A DNA stretch of 32,880 bases, from assembly GCA_003427395.1 (NCBI GenBank), contig BFEA01000233.1, positions 154,341 through 187,220 of the forward strand, written 5' to 3'. Within the stretch, counting starts at the first letter, position 1. Every line of letters starts with the position of its first letter. The stretch is from Chara braunii (taxonomy: Eukaryota; Streptophyta; Charophyceae; Charales; Characeae). Below, piece by piece: positions 9,930 through 19,493 of the stretch. Under the pieces are notes generated by a model, which ran no database searches, was not told the origin of the DNA, and saw nothing but the letters and a program-made list of their open reading frames with translations. The position numbers and the translations under genes are program-made.

Positions 9930-10165
9930 GATCCCCAGGATGAGTCAATAATAACCACAGCCTGGCGAAACCACAAACACCAATCTCAGTGCTACACGAT
10001 GTATCAATGGGACGCTGGACCCGGTTTCCAGCAGGTGCCGCTCCCCACCAATAAATGGAGCAGCCCCACAGGTAAGCCCTCAATTCTGACGGTTCTCTTA
10101 CCACCGCCAGGATAGAGGGATATCGCAAGGGCCTTTTATTATTAAAAAAAAAAGAAAAAAAAAAA
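9930..10165 (+). repeat. Hairpin retroposon, copy 5
   Basis: The core runs from GGGACGCTGG at 10009 to an interrupted A run ending at 10165. Hairpins 1 and 2 are close to consensus. Hairpin 3 pairs CCCTC with GAGGG and has the loop complement CTCTTACC. The 5' part (9930-10008) is homologous to the flank of copy 2, including the ACAGCCT and CAAACACC words. Confidence 0.7.
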
Positions 10166-10309
10166 GGAGAATGACGGGCAGCCACAGAGCATTTTCGCTG
10201 AGGCCTGCATTTTGTTTATTTGAATTCCTGTTTAGGGCCTCCCACGTGGCCTGGAAGCCCCCCCCCCCCCCCCCCCCAAATGGGTCCTTACGGGCCCTGA
10301 AAAATGCGG

Positions 10310-10358
10310 CCCAATCTGGGCTGCTGATCTGCGAAGATGATCAGCAGCCCAGATTGGG
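10310..10358. other. Perfect 20-bp inverted repeat
   Basis: CCCAATCTGGGCTGCTGATC (10310-10329) is the exact reverse complement of 10339-10358, with a 9-base loop (TGCGAAGAT). It lies about 30 bases after a run of 20 C at 10258-10277. A T-run terminator is absent. Such a perfect stem suggests a recent foldback or a stem-loop transcript. Confidence 0.85.
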
Positions 10359-10526
10359 ATGCAAGATTTTAGAATGGCGACATCCAAACTAGCCCCCTGC
10401 GTGAATTCAAACGTGTGCTAGGGGCTGGTTCAACATCCAGCCCTAAGTTCCCCACTGCTTCCCCCCCCTTCGTCATTCACAACACCGCGACCTAGTCAAC
10501 ATCACCATGCCCGTCCATGACGTTGT

Positions 10527-10664
10527 CGAAATTGCTGCGCAGTGCCGTCACCTCCACCACCCTTTGCCGTCGACCTCTCCCCCCCTGACTTTTGCCGACA
10601 TTGCTGCGCAGTGCAGTCACCTCCACCACCCTTTGCCGTCGACCTCTCCCCCCCTGACCTTTGC
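10527..10664. repeat. Tandem repeat, 69 bp x 2
   Basis: Units carrying ATTGCTGCGCAGTGC start near 10531 and 10600 and differ at about three sites. Because 69 is a multiple of three, frames stay open on both strands, giving Pro-rich and Gly/Ser/Lys-rich peptides. I do not regard either as a gene. Confidence 0.8.
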
Positions 10665-10668
10665 CTAG

Positions 10669-10671
10669 GCG

Positions 10672-10705
<34 letters not shown>

Positions 10706-10706
10706 G
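10669..10706. repeat. (GC)n(GA)n compound microsatellite
   Basis: About nine GC dinucleotides run directly into about ten GA dinucleotides. The alternating GC part could adopt Z-DNA. Confidence 0.9.
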
Positions 10707-10754
10707 CGGCTCATTTGTCCATGTCGCCGCCTCCCCCCCTCGTTCATCCTCGTT

Positions 10755-10801
10755 CTCCTCCTCCTCCTCCACCTCCACCTCCACCGCCACCTCCACCTCC
10801 A
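10755..10801. repeat. CTC/CAC trinucleotide repeat
   Basis: The tract consists of imperfect CTC and CCACCT triplets. The frame across it gives alternating Leu-His residues, an artefact of the repeat. Confidence 0.8.
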
Positions 10802-10916
10802 TAGGAAACAAAATGAAGCACCATAAATCTGCTATATTGCCTTTTCCTTGTACAATCCTTTCTTCTCTATCTTTCCTTTGGCTTCCTTTCCCTTTTTGAT
10901 TTCTTGTTGCATCTCG

Positions 10917-11175
10917 TTTTTTTTTCGTTTTTTTTTTAGTAAAACAATTCCTCTAGTGCTAGTGATGCTGATAAGAGCAGACACCACTAGCACCTTGCGG
11001 AGAGGCTCCATCTATTGGTGGGGAGCATCACCTGCTGGAAAGCGGGTCCAGCGTCCCTGATGCAGAATAGAACAAATGAATCAGGAAAAACGGCAACTTC
11101 GGCAGAATAACTGGAAAAAGGCCTGCCAGCATTGATTACTCTGGATCACCAGAGGATTAACTGAGCAGGGTGCAG
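10917..11175 (-). repeat. Hairpin retroposon, copy 6
   Basis: A T run begins at 10917. Hairpin 3 pairs GTGCTAGTGATG with CACCACTAGCAC around CTGATAAGAGCAGA; hairpins 2 and 1 follow, and the head ends at 11057. The flank to about 11175 is shared with copy 7 and adds a fourth hairpin, CTCTGG-TGAT-CCAGAG, whose equivalent in copy 7 is CCCTGG...CCAGGG. Confidence 0.7.
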
Positions 11176-11440
11176 AAGGGTGATGCTGATGACAGATTTT
11201 CGGATATAAAGGCTTCCGGCCGGGTTGCATCTCACCTTTACTATGCCTCCAACACGCAAGGCTTGCCACGTTGATTGTGGTTGAAATCAAGCTGCCCGCA
11301 TCCGCGTGTGTCATTACGGCCCACTTGCATGCTATGCAAGGAGGCCGAGTAAAGGGGGAGGTTCATTTTCCCTCAGATCTTCATTTTGCAATGATGCTCG
11401 GTGTATGCATTCAACCGTAGTACACAAGAGGAGGGAGGAA
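11176..11440. other. Unassigned sequence
   Basis: No gene or repeat match was recognised. It separates copy 6 of the hairpin retroposon from a cluster of tRNA-derived SINEs. Confidence 0.35.
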
Positions 11441-11530
11441 GGATGTAGCTCAGTGCTTAGAGCACCGGTTGGAAATGCGCATTATGGTATGAGGTTGCAG
11501 GTTCAAAACTCTGCAGCATTGTGCCACACG
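11441..11530 (+). repeat. tRNA-derived SINE head (second SINE family), copy 1
   Basis: GATGTAGCTCAGTGCTTAGAGC is a good A box, and GCAGGTTCAAAACTC near 11498-11512 a fair B box. The body seen in later copies is missing: at about 11530 the sequence changes into LINE coding sequence. Confidence 0.65.
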
Positions 11531-11847
11531 GCGTTCCCCTCCCGTAAGATCCTGGGAACCATTGAACACATATTCTTGCAGTGTCCTGGGGCAGTCCTTA
11601 CATGGCGATGGTGGGACAGGATGGGATTGGAGGACGATACTACGTGAGGCATGGACCTCCCCCTCGGGCAGTACCTTTGAAAACAATATGTTTAAGATAG
11701 GGAGGAAAGCTGTTATTTGGACCCTCTGGAGGAGACACTGTATACATGCTATGAAGGGGGCCCACATAGCTCGGGAAGAAACGACAGATATGATAAAACA
11801 ATATATATATCAAGAACTCATGGTACATTGGCAGAAAGTAAAAAACT
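11531..11847 (+). pseudogene. LINE fragment: C-terminal zf-RVT region
   Basis: One frame reads IEHIFLQCPGAVLTWRWWDR, the His/Cys half of the zf-RVT zinc finger. Another continues with NMFKIGRKAVIWTLWRR and GAHIAREETTDMIKQYIY. The second part closely resembles the reverse-strand LINE fragment at 13.8-14.6 kb, so both belong to one subfamily, different from LINE 1 and LINE 2. The fragment is frameshifted near 11640 and lies between two SINE copies. Confidence 0.65.
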
Positions 11848-11849
11848 AA

Positions 11850-12240
11850 CTGGATCTGTTTCATGCACTGTTAGAACAGTGGTTGGAAATGCGCATTGTG
11901 GTATGACGTTGTGGGTTCAAAACTCCGCAGCCTTGCGCATGGACACCGGCAGGGCGTTAGAATGACTCACGGCTGGACACCCCCCCCCTTGGGATGACCC
12001 AGGTAAGTTATTACAGACACTGCCTGCGCCCCACCAAAGGGGTAGTTGACGTAGCTCAGTGGTTAGAGCACCGGTTGGAAATGCGCATTGTGGTACGAGG
12101 TTGCGGGTTCAAAACTCCACAGCCTTGCGCATGGACACTGGCAGGGCGTTAGAATGACGCACGGCTGGACACACACCCCCTTGGGATGACGCAGGTAAGT
12201 TATTACAGACACTGCTTGCGCACCACCCAAGGGGTAATCC
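11850..12240 (+). repeat. tRNA-derived SINE (second family), copies 2 and 3 in tandem
   Basis: Two copies follow each other with a 192-bp offset (GGTTGGAAATGCGCATTGTG at 11881 and 12073). Copy 3 has a clear A box (GTAGCTCAGTGGTTAGAGC) and B box (GGGTTCAAAACTC). Copy 2's A box is degraded. The shared body contains GGCAGGGCGTTAGAATGAC and CTTGGGATGAC. The tandem arrangement suggests local duplication rather than two independent insertions. Confidence 0.75.
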
Positions 12241-12439
12241 ATGGTTGTTGTATGTGGGGACTGGGCGATGGTGGGTATCCTGATGTCCTTGGTCTACGGG
12301 GTTGTCATGAGACTGCTGGGTGGCTTGCATAGTCCGGTTTACTCGAGCCCAGCAGAGCACAGTTACAGACTATTTCAGTGTACGTCAATAGGTTGGGTCT
12401 CACTTGCACAATTCACATAAGGTCCTGTGTTTGATACCA

Positions 12440-13075
12440 GACTATATCTTAGGGCTGGCCATCCTCTTACTACTTGGTCGAAGGATTGAGGCTGGCATAG
12501 CAGTTCCTTAGTACGGGGGGAGTGTCAGGAGATAGTGCACTTTACCGCAGGGCCGGAACAGGCTCCAAGGACATACGAGGGAACAGAGGATTGTCTGCTC
12601 TCAGATTACCATACAACACAGGGCTAAGAGATTATCCAGGGTCAACACATACAGTCCATGATTCACGATTGAGGATGGGCTATTCTCCTAGTACGTACCT
12701 TAGAGTTGAGGCTGGCATAGCAGTCCTTAGTACGGATGTCGGGGGTTTCAGGAGATACTGCACCTTACCGCGGGGCCGGAACGGGCTCCAGGGATATACG
12801 AGGGATCTACCATCAACATCACAGTACACTGTAGTAAAAAGACAACATAAGGATAAAGAAAGAAAACCAGTCCATAACTCATGACCTAGGGTTGGCTATC
12901 CTCCTAGTACGTTGCATAGGCTTGAGGCTGACATAGCAGTTCGTACGGGATGTCGGGAGGGGGTGTCATGGCCGGAACGGGCTCCAGGGACATACGAGGG
13001 AACGGAAGATACCCAACTCTCTATCATCACCACACAACTAAGCTAGATGGGAGTCACTGTGCACCCTCATGAAGA
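12440..13075. repeat. Tandem repeat, about 218 bp x 3
   Basis: The anchor word GAGGCTGRCATAGCAGT occurs near 12488, 12708 and 12924 (offsets about 220 and 216). Each unit also contains GGCCGGAACRGGCTCCA and ACATACGAGGGA. The third unit is slightly shortened. Part of the unit resembles 31120-31150 in the composite retroelement, so this may be an expanded internal repeat of that family. Confidence 0.8.
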
Positions 13076-13146
13076 CCTGTAGTAGCATGTTCAAACCTAG
13101 CTCCCGAAGTCCCCGTGCAATCAGTCTTGCATGGCGTCTGCTTCAA

Positions 13147-13187
13147 TCGGGGCTGAGCAGGGGGTAGGCATCTCTGCTTAGCCCCGA
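13147..13187. other. Strong hairpin
   Basis: TCGGGGCTGAGCAG pairs with CTGCTTAGCCCCGA (13 of 14 bases) around a 13-base loop. It lies just upstream of hairpin retroposon copy 7. Confidence 0.75.
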
Positions 13188-13217
13188 TACCTGCAACCGC
13201 TGTCTGGTCAGGTCGGG

Positions 13218-13412
13218 GTGCTAGGGGTGTTGATACGAGCAGTCACCACTAGCACCAAAGGGGGGGCTCCATCTATTGGTGGGGAGCAGCACCTGGTGGA
13301 AAGCAGGTCCAACGTCCCTTGTACAAAATCACATCCATATTGGAACTCTCGCAGTTGTCTGCTAGCATTGATTGCCCTGGAAGCCCAGGGGATTGATTGC
13401 GCAGGATGCCTG
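13218..13412 (-). repeat. Hairpin retroposon, copy 7
   Basis: Hairpin 3 is GTGCTAGGGGTG...CACCACTAGCAC around TTGATACGAGCAGT. Hairpin 2 is consensus; hairpin 1 has one mismatch. The head ends at 13318 and a further 90 bases match the 5' flank of copy 6. No T run is left at the 3' end, so the copy is older or 3'-truncated. Confidence 0.7.
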
Positions 13413-13418
13413 GCCAAA

Positions 13419-13829
13419 CCATGAATAGCTAGTTCTTCCTTTTAAGTTGCCGACCAGTCCATCGATTTAGTGACTAGGACCTGGGTACCAGTCTTCCCCG
13501 TAGTGTCTTAGGTGGACCGACCTGATGCGAAGAGCGGGCAGAGAGGCTGATTGGTTCTGCACCCAGGGGGCGACTGGGGCAGACAGCCTATATTTCCCTC
13601 TGATCCATCCTGATAGGTCTCACCTAGGGCTCTGCTGAACGGGTTCCCCTGTGTCACGACCATACCAACTCCATTCAACCAGGGCGTTGTTGGGTGGGGG
13701 GAATAAGTCTGGGAATTCAGAGGCAGGGGGGAGTGGGGTGTCATTGGAGATTACAGTCCATTCATGGACGATCAATCGATAATTCTTCTATAATGTGTCC
13801 AAACGATCGTTGTTATCCTGTTGCCAACC
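13419..13829. other. Unassigned sequence
   Basis: I recognise nothing definite here. It lies downstream, in the reverse sense, of the LINE fragment and may contain its decayed 3' region. Confidence 0.35.
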
Positions 13830-14603
13830 ATCCCATTGGACCCTTGCAATCCATCCTCCCTGTTCCCCCCCCAAGCCAGTTCATGCAGAATTGTTTTAGC
13901 TTCTGGACAATGTATGATCTTTTTGTAAGAGCTTTCGTTACGTGATCGTCTTCTTCCACTGAGCTCTTATTGCTGTTTCTAACTTTCTATCATGTCTTTA
14001 ATTATTTTCATCATCTCGCCTCTTTCCATGTGGGCACCTTCCAGTACTAGAGTACATCTGCGACGCCATATGGCCCATAGTACCGCCTCCCTCCCAATCT
14101 TAAATAAGTTGGTCATAAAGACCGAGATTTGCGTAATCCAATGTCCAGTTAGTAGGGCTCTCCATTCCCACGACCAATCCCTATCAATGTCTAGTTGGTG
14201 CCAAATCCGAACCCCGAGCACCAAGGAAGGGCTAAGCCTTTCTGCTCTAGGTGAGCATGGTTGATGAGCCATGCATTTGTGGTAGGCAGCGATGGACGAT
14301 CTGCCATTGAAGCGAGGCAGTTTTGGCCAGTTTAGATTTTGACTCTTTAAATCACTTTATTGGTCTCGGGACTTCTAGTGGAACATTTAAATGTCTTGCC
14401 CAGCGATCCACTATGCGTTCCCTCAGGTTGAGTTGAATCCGGAGCATCCGGTAAGTTGCTTTCACCCCCAGGGCGTGAAGGTAGCGATATTTTGGCCTGT
14501 CGTTACTCATTGGGATCTTCCATCTCCACTCAGCGGGGTCCATGGGGAGGTCCTGAATTGGTATCTCCGGCCTAAATGCCACCTACGAGTCCCCATCCTG
14601 TAG
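13830..14603 (-). pseudogene. LINE fragment, reverse strand, zf-RVT and C-terminus
   Basis: Reading from 14603 leftwards: WRWKIPMSNDRPKYRYLHAL, then SLQWQIVHRCLP (equivalent of LINE 1 LQWQIIHRCLP), LEQKGLALPWCS, and NLFKIGREAVLWAIWRRR with GAHMERGEMMKIIKDMIE. Further left, KQFCMNWLGGGTG may be the C-terminus. TGA and TAG stops, frame changes and loss of the zinc-finger His/Cys half make it a pseudogene. It shares its subfamily with the 11.5 kb fragment. Confidence 0.75.
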
Positions 14604-14611
14604 GACTCTCC

Positions 14612-15435
14612 CTTGGGCTGGCGCATAGACATTGCCTGCACACCACCCAAGGGTTGTCCACCGTGTTGTCTGTCGGGTCTTGATACTGCGTGCGTTGCTT
14701 GTTGTTGTTGCGTGTGGTTGTTATGTTGATCTCCCAGTCTGGCATATCACACACAGGTGCAGTTTGTGATTGTTGCTCAAATGGTAGAGTCTTTTAGTCA
14801 CATGCCCATAGATCATGGGTTCGCGTCTGGCTTGGGACTTTGGGGGGGTTCTTGTCCAGCTTGGCGTGTCATCTTTTCAACGAACACATAGTTCTCTCTA
14901 CATAGTAATGCACATATCTGAGCTTTGGGCATATACATCTCGCTGCTCAGTTGTTACAGCACCGGTTGGAAATGCGCATTGTGGTATGAGGTTGCCGGTT
15001 CAAAACTCAATCGCAGCCTTGCACATGGACACCAGCAGAGCGATAAAATGACGCACAGCTGGACACACACCCCCTTGGGCTGACGCACGGTAAGCTATTA
15101 CCGACACTGTCTGCGCACCACCCAAGGGTTGTCCATGGTGTTGTATGTCAGGTCTTCATGCTGCGTGGGTTGCTTGTTGGCTATTGCTCATGGTTGTTCT
15201 GTTGATCTCCCCAGTCTGGCAAATCACACACAGGTGCCGTTTGCGAGTGTTGCTCAAATGGTAGAGTCTTCAAGTCACATATCATAGATCACAGGTTCGA
15301 GTCTGGCTTGGGACTTTGGGGGTTTCTTGTCCAGCTTGGTCTGTCATCTCTTTAAACAAACACATAGTTCTCTCCACACAGTAGTGCACATATATGGCTT
15401 TCGGGCGTATATATCTCGCTATACAGTTACACAGA
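14612..15435 (+). repeat. Tandem duplication, about 477-bp unit, carrying two tRNA-like modules
   Basis: CCCAAGGGTTGTCCA occurs at 14646 and 15123, and TTGCTCAAATGGTAGAGTC at 14773 and 15250, both with a 477-bp offset. Each unit has a tRNA-like module B (A box TGCTCAAATGGTAGAGT, B box GGTTCG-GTC; 14773-14827 and 15250-15304). One also shows module A of the second SINE family (14943-15008, with GGTTCAAAACTC). The element therefore looks like a dimeric tRNA-derived SINE that has been duplicated. Confidence 0.75.
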
Positions 15436-15545
15436 GCACATACATAGCCTTCGGGCAGACACAAACAATTGCTCGTGAAAATATACACATAGCCTACGGG
15501 CTCATACAAACATACATAGCCTCTGGGCACATCTATATATACACA
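15436..15545. repeat. Short VNTR with CATAGCCTNYGGGC core
   Basis: CATAGCCTTCGGGC, CATAGCCTACGGGC and CATAGCCTCTGGGC follow at irregular spacings of about 28-49 bases, separated by ACA-rich linkers. Related words occur at about 15395, 18160 and 30900, so this is an internal repeat of the composite retroelement family. Confidence 0.65.
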
Positions 15546-15760
15546 ACTATGATACCGGGCTGGTTGGGTCTATCAGGTACATGACGGGGTCTACCCATGC
15601 ATGACTTAGCTCTAGGGTTGGGTGGGGATATAGGTCGTTCCGGCTAGTCTGAGTTCCGCCTAGCCTTGGGTAAGCTAGGGGAAGGACGGTAGGATGTGTC
15701 CATGGGCGCTGACTTGTGTTGCTTAGGTACTCCTGCTGGGTAGACTCTCTGGATTGGGCC
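15546..15760 (+). repeat. Composite retroelement body segment
   Basis: This segment matches 18180-18400 in the same orientation at roughly nine bases in ten (shared words GGGTCTATCAGGTACATGAC and ACTCCTGCTGGGTAGACTCT). At 15760 the match stops abruptly and the sequence continues with the 3' core in the opposite sense. Confidence 0.75.
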
Positions 15761-15970
15761 ATCCACTCGTTTATACTCCCAGCGCACCCCCAGTCCCTAC
15801 TATCTTACCTCAGTGTGACCAACACTCAGGACCATCACCCTACCAGTATCGAGGGCAACTTGGACCAGACAGCAGTGACAAGCACCAAGGCTGGGCCAAC
15901 CCCCCAGCCCTAGTGGAAGCGGAAGTGGACAAGCGTCGCGCCGCTCCGCTATCGACATGGGCCGGTTCGT
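15761..15970 (-). repeat. Composite retroelement 3' core, inverted
   Basis: CTACTATCTTACCTCAGTGT and ACTCAGGACCATCACCCTAC are reverse complements of words at 18530-18590, and the same as those at about 24.13 and 29.83 kb. Relative to the preceding segment, this core is inverted. Confidence 0.75.
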
Positions 15971-17205
15971 GAGTTGGTGGCGCCTTTGTTGGCACGGCTC
16001 CCTGCAAGGGAATGTCGAGGAGTTGACGTGGGCAACGGGGGCTACGACGACAGGCAATGGCGCGAGGTTCCGTTGATGTTTATCTGGCGCGGCCATCAAC
16101 ATGACGCTTTGGCTGAGGGTTCTTCCAGTCTTGATAACCTAGGCTGAAGAGGTCTCTTGCTCCGTGCTTCGTTTATGTGGTGTCGCGGGTTGACACACTA
16201 GAGGAAGGGGAGGCTGTCAGGGTCTTGGGCATGGTAGTGGCCCTGCTCCTATGCTCCTGCGTGAATCTAGTGGAGGTTGGTTGGGCAGCACGGGTAGAAA
16301 GTGAGGAGCATCTTCCCATGCAGAGTGGGAGGAGGGAGGCTTGTTATAAGTTGGGGCGTCAAAAAGAGCCTGGCGGTTTCAAGTGTTCGTTCGAGCTGGT
16401 TCACCGGTTAAAGACACGGAAGTAGGTAGCGGCGCAATAATGACAGCGGCGATGGAGCAGGAGAATTTTGTGCGAACATGTGTGGCGTCCTTCGCGTCGG
16501 CTACCTTTTCAAATTGATTTCGCTGATTTTAATTTTGCATTTTCTAGTTTCTAACTTTCCTATATTCTTGTTCTAACCTAGTGCTTACACAGTTATAAAA
16601 TCAGTTTCTCAAATTTCGGAAAAATAAACTCTTAATTTTATCTTCTATTATCTGATCAGCCAAATTAGCATCTGCATGCCCACACATACACACAAACATA
16701 TATACATAACTACGTACACTCTTGGTCACTAAGCATTTGAAAGAAAGCTTTGACGGGTCATCAACCATTCTGAATCGCTAGCACAATTCGTAGGGATTGG
16801 TTCTATAATTATGTATCCTTGAATTTTGACTATAATTTCTAAAAGTCCCAAGTAAAGTTCTATCATGATTTTCTAATCTTGGAACCCGAAAACCTCGGAA
16901 TTCTACTATTATAGTCATAAACTGTGAAGACACTCTCCAATAATTAGTTTTTGCTTCTTTTAAGTTGGTGATACGTGCACGTGGTGGGAGCTGCCAAACG
17001 ATTGATTGGCGCAAGGGGCACTGGAGTAATTATAACAGTTTTACTGCCTCCTTGCGCTTTCTTTAGCGGGTTGTTCTTAAAGGTGTAGGGTGTTTTCGGG
17101 AGTTATTGCATATTTTTGAAGAGCCCCTGCTTTTCTAACTTGCAATTTGCATGAAGTGATTCGATATTTTGGTAAGTGTGTCATCAATAACAGTAGTCGA
17201 CTGGA
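15971..17205. other. Unassigned sequence with an AT-rich part
   Basis: From about 16490 to 17130 the base composition falls to clearly AT-rich, unlike most of the window, and short microsatellite-like ACAC and ATAT words appear. Reverse frames in it are short and unrecognised. It may be unique intergenic DNA or a very old insertion. Confidence 0.4.
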
Positions 17206-17209
17206 TCAG

Positions 17210-17500
17210 ATCGTTCCTGGGGGGCTGAATGGTAAGAAGGGGGAGGGGGGAGCAGGGGCATCGCAAGGTGGGGGCTGGATATCTCAAAGAGGTTAGGGGC
17301 GGAGTAGGGGGTTGCCCTGTTCTGGGGTGGGAGCTGGTGTGTGGGTTAACATCAGTCCTAGCAGAGGCAAAAATGGGCAAGGGGTGGGGGGCCATGCTTT
17401 AGGTGAGAACTGCTAGAGGGCTGGTCCTATACTGGGGCCGGAGGTAGTGTAGCGTTGAGGGGGGAGGGGGAGGGAGAGGGAGTGGTGATCTCTCTCGAAG
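17210..17500 (-). other. G-rich tract, possible reverse-strand LINE tail
   Basis: GGGG, GGAG and GGTG words dominate. On the reverse strand this equals the C-rich tails after LINE 1 and LINE 2. No convincing LINE coding sequence lies to its right, so the assignment is only by composition. Confidence 0.4.
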
Positions 17501-17638
17501 AATCCTAACATCCAGTTTAGTATTTTTTCCATTTGGTTTGCCTCTCGAGAAGGTTGTAGGAACAAGTGCTATCTAGCAATTCATCTAAGATCCTGTGCAG
17601 GATGGGCGAAAATTCGATGGCCCTCGAAGACCGATGCT

Positions 17639-17860
17639 GGAGCAGCGTTGGCTGGAGCCGGAGCCAAGTGGCGCGACTCTGTGACCTAGCTTAGTGGGAG
17701 CGTGAGGCCTGGTGTAGAGAGATCTGGGGGCCTGTTTGTGGGGGCCTGTTTGTGGGGGCAGTCTCAGTGGGGTTGTAACTGGAGCAATGCTGGCCGGTGC
17801 TGGACCAAGGTGGTGCAACTTTGTAACCTAGCCTGATGGGAGCATGAGGCGTGGAAGAGC
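17639..17860. repeat. Diverged tandem repeat, offset about 142 bp
   Basis: CTGGAGCAGCGTTGGCTGG near 17638 and CTGGAGCAATGCTGGCCGG near 17777, followed by TGGGAGCGTGAGGCCTGG and TGGGAGCATGAGGCGTGG, show two diverged units. GGCATGAGGCCTGG also occurs at about 22717, upstream of another B-type hairpin retroposon, so this could be part of a longer element. Confidence 0.6.
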
Positions 17861-17930
17861 TTCGGTTCGTGCTGAAAACAGCCATGCTGGTGGTAGGCGT
17901 AGATGGATTGAATAGGTTTCACCTATCTGA

Positions 17931-18150
17931 TTCGTGGCTGGGAGGCTCTTTGGCACACATATTCTAGTGACTTGCATGAATGTTTCCAATTTCTTCCTTT
18001 TTTCTTCAATTGTTCTTAGCCGAAGCCGGGTAATGGCCCCGGTAGCTCATTTTTGTATTCTGATAAGGGCCGCTGGGCCCGGTTCCCAGCCGAGTTCCTC
18101 CCCATGAATAGATTGGCCCATCATCTTATCAGGGGGGGGGGGGGGGGAGG
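17931..18150 (+). repeat. Hairpin retroposon, B subfamily, copy 8
   Basis: The 5' flank contains AGCCGAAGCCGGGTAATGGC and CCCCGGTAGCTC, shared with copies 11 and 12. The head at 18067 forms GCTGGG-CCCGGTT-CCCAGC, in which the A-T loop-closing pair of the A subfamily is replaced by G-C on both sides. Hairpin 3 is replaced by a run of 16 G. Confidence 0.65.
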
Positions 18151-18159
18151 ACCATACAC

Positions 18160-18745
18160 AGCCTCTGGGCACACATATATACACAACTATGATACCGAGC
18201 TGGGGGGGTCTATCAGGTACATGACGGAATCTACTCACGCATGGCTTAGCTCTAGGGTAGGGTAGGGATATAGGTCGCTCCGGATAGTCTGAGTTCCGCA
18301 TAGCCTTGGGTAAGTTAGGGGAAGGAGGGTAGGAAGTGTCCATGAACGCCGGCTTGCCTTGCTCAGGTACTCCTGCTGGGTAGACTCTCTGAATTGGGCC
18401 TGTAGAAGATTGCATTAGCCTGGCGTCCAAAGTTCCGGTACGGCAAGGTTCATCCACTCCCGCCTCCACTAGGGCTGGGGGGTTGGCCCAGCCTTGGTGC
18501 TTGTCACTGCTGTCTGGTCCAAGTTGCCCTCGATACTGGTAGGGTGATGGTCCTGAGTGCTGGTCACACTGAGGTAGGATAGCAGGGACAGGGGGTGTGC
18601 TGGGAGTGTTGGCGTGGGGATGAGTAGGGTAGGTGGCCTATCCTGTCAGGACAACCATTGGCTGCCGCTGCCAGCAATCACCGCGGGTCTGGTCCTTGGC
18701 CTCTACAACACCCTAGGCTTTTATAAAAAACTAAAAAAAGAGGAA
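18160..18745 (+). repeat. Composite retroelement, 3' half with A-rich tail
   Basis: It begins with an ACACAGCCTCTGGGC word of the VNTR, continues with the body segment seen at 15.5 kb and then the 3' core. It ends GGCCTCTACAACACCCTAGG, CTTTTATAAAAAAC and an A-rich stretch. The same ending occurs at about 31.7 kb and, reversed, at 24.0 and 29.7 kb, which defines the 3' end of the family and shows that it is retroposed. Confidence 0.7.
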
Positions 18746-19063
18746 AGGGGTAGAAGGTGGAGTTCTACAGGAAGCGAGGGTCAAGGAAGGGAGAAGGGCA
18801 AGAGGAGGGAACCGGAGAACAAGGAAATTTGAGGCCAGTCAGTGTTTGGGTTGCAGGGAAATTTGAGTTGAGGAGCAGCCGTTGCCTAAGGTAAGTGGCC
18901 ACCCCTGCACACCAGACAGGAGTGCTGCTACAACATTCTTGGGGAGGGGCAAGATTTGTATGCAGCATTGGAGGCGGGGTGGTATCAGCAATCTGGTGTA
19001 GGGGGCTCCACAGCGCCCTGTAATCAGTGGACTGGGGCGGATCTCCCGAGCAATTGCTGGTCA
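18746..19063. other. Unassigned sequence
   Basis: A purine-rich stretch (18740-18830) is followed by sequence with no recognised feature. Confidence 0.35.
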
Positions 19064-19270
19064 TGTAACAACAACATTACCAACAACGTCAATAACAACA
19101 TCAACAACAACACACAACATCGAAAGTGGCAACAACAACAACGACAGTAACGACGACAACATATCAACGGCGATATTACGACCGGCAACAACAACGTCAA
19201 CAGCATCAACGGCAGCACCAGCAATAATCACAACCAGAACATCATCAACAACAACGACAATGACGATATG
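19064..19270. repeat. Imperfect AAC trinucleotide tract
   Basis: AAC, ATC, GAC and AGC triplets alternate for about 200 bases. Translated, it gives Asn-rich (+) or Val/Leu-rich (-) frames. No start context or motif supports a gene. Confidence 0.8.
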
Positions 19271-19493
19271 ACTACCTTGCACCCTTCATGGAGGGCAGTG
19301 GAAGCTTGACGTGGGCTCTGTTCTCTCTCCTGACATATCCACTTTGTCTTCTCTCTTACCTCTGTTTTCTCCTTTGTCTCTCAGGTTTAAGGTGCATCGC
19401 AACCCAAATTCCATCTACGTGGTCGTGGGCTTATCTTCTCTTCTCTTTGCCCGAGGGGTTGGAATGGGAGAAGGTTGGGAGGAGGGGCCGGCC

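Noticed and set aside
12440-13075. Possible CRISPR array
   Set aside because: Units are about 218 bp and repeated as a whole, without short repeats and unique spacers; the genome is eukaryotic.
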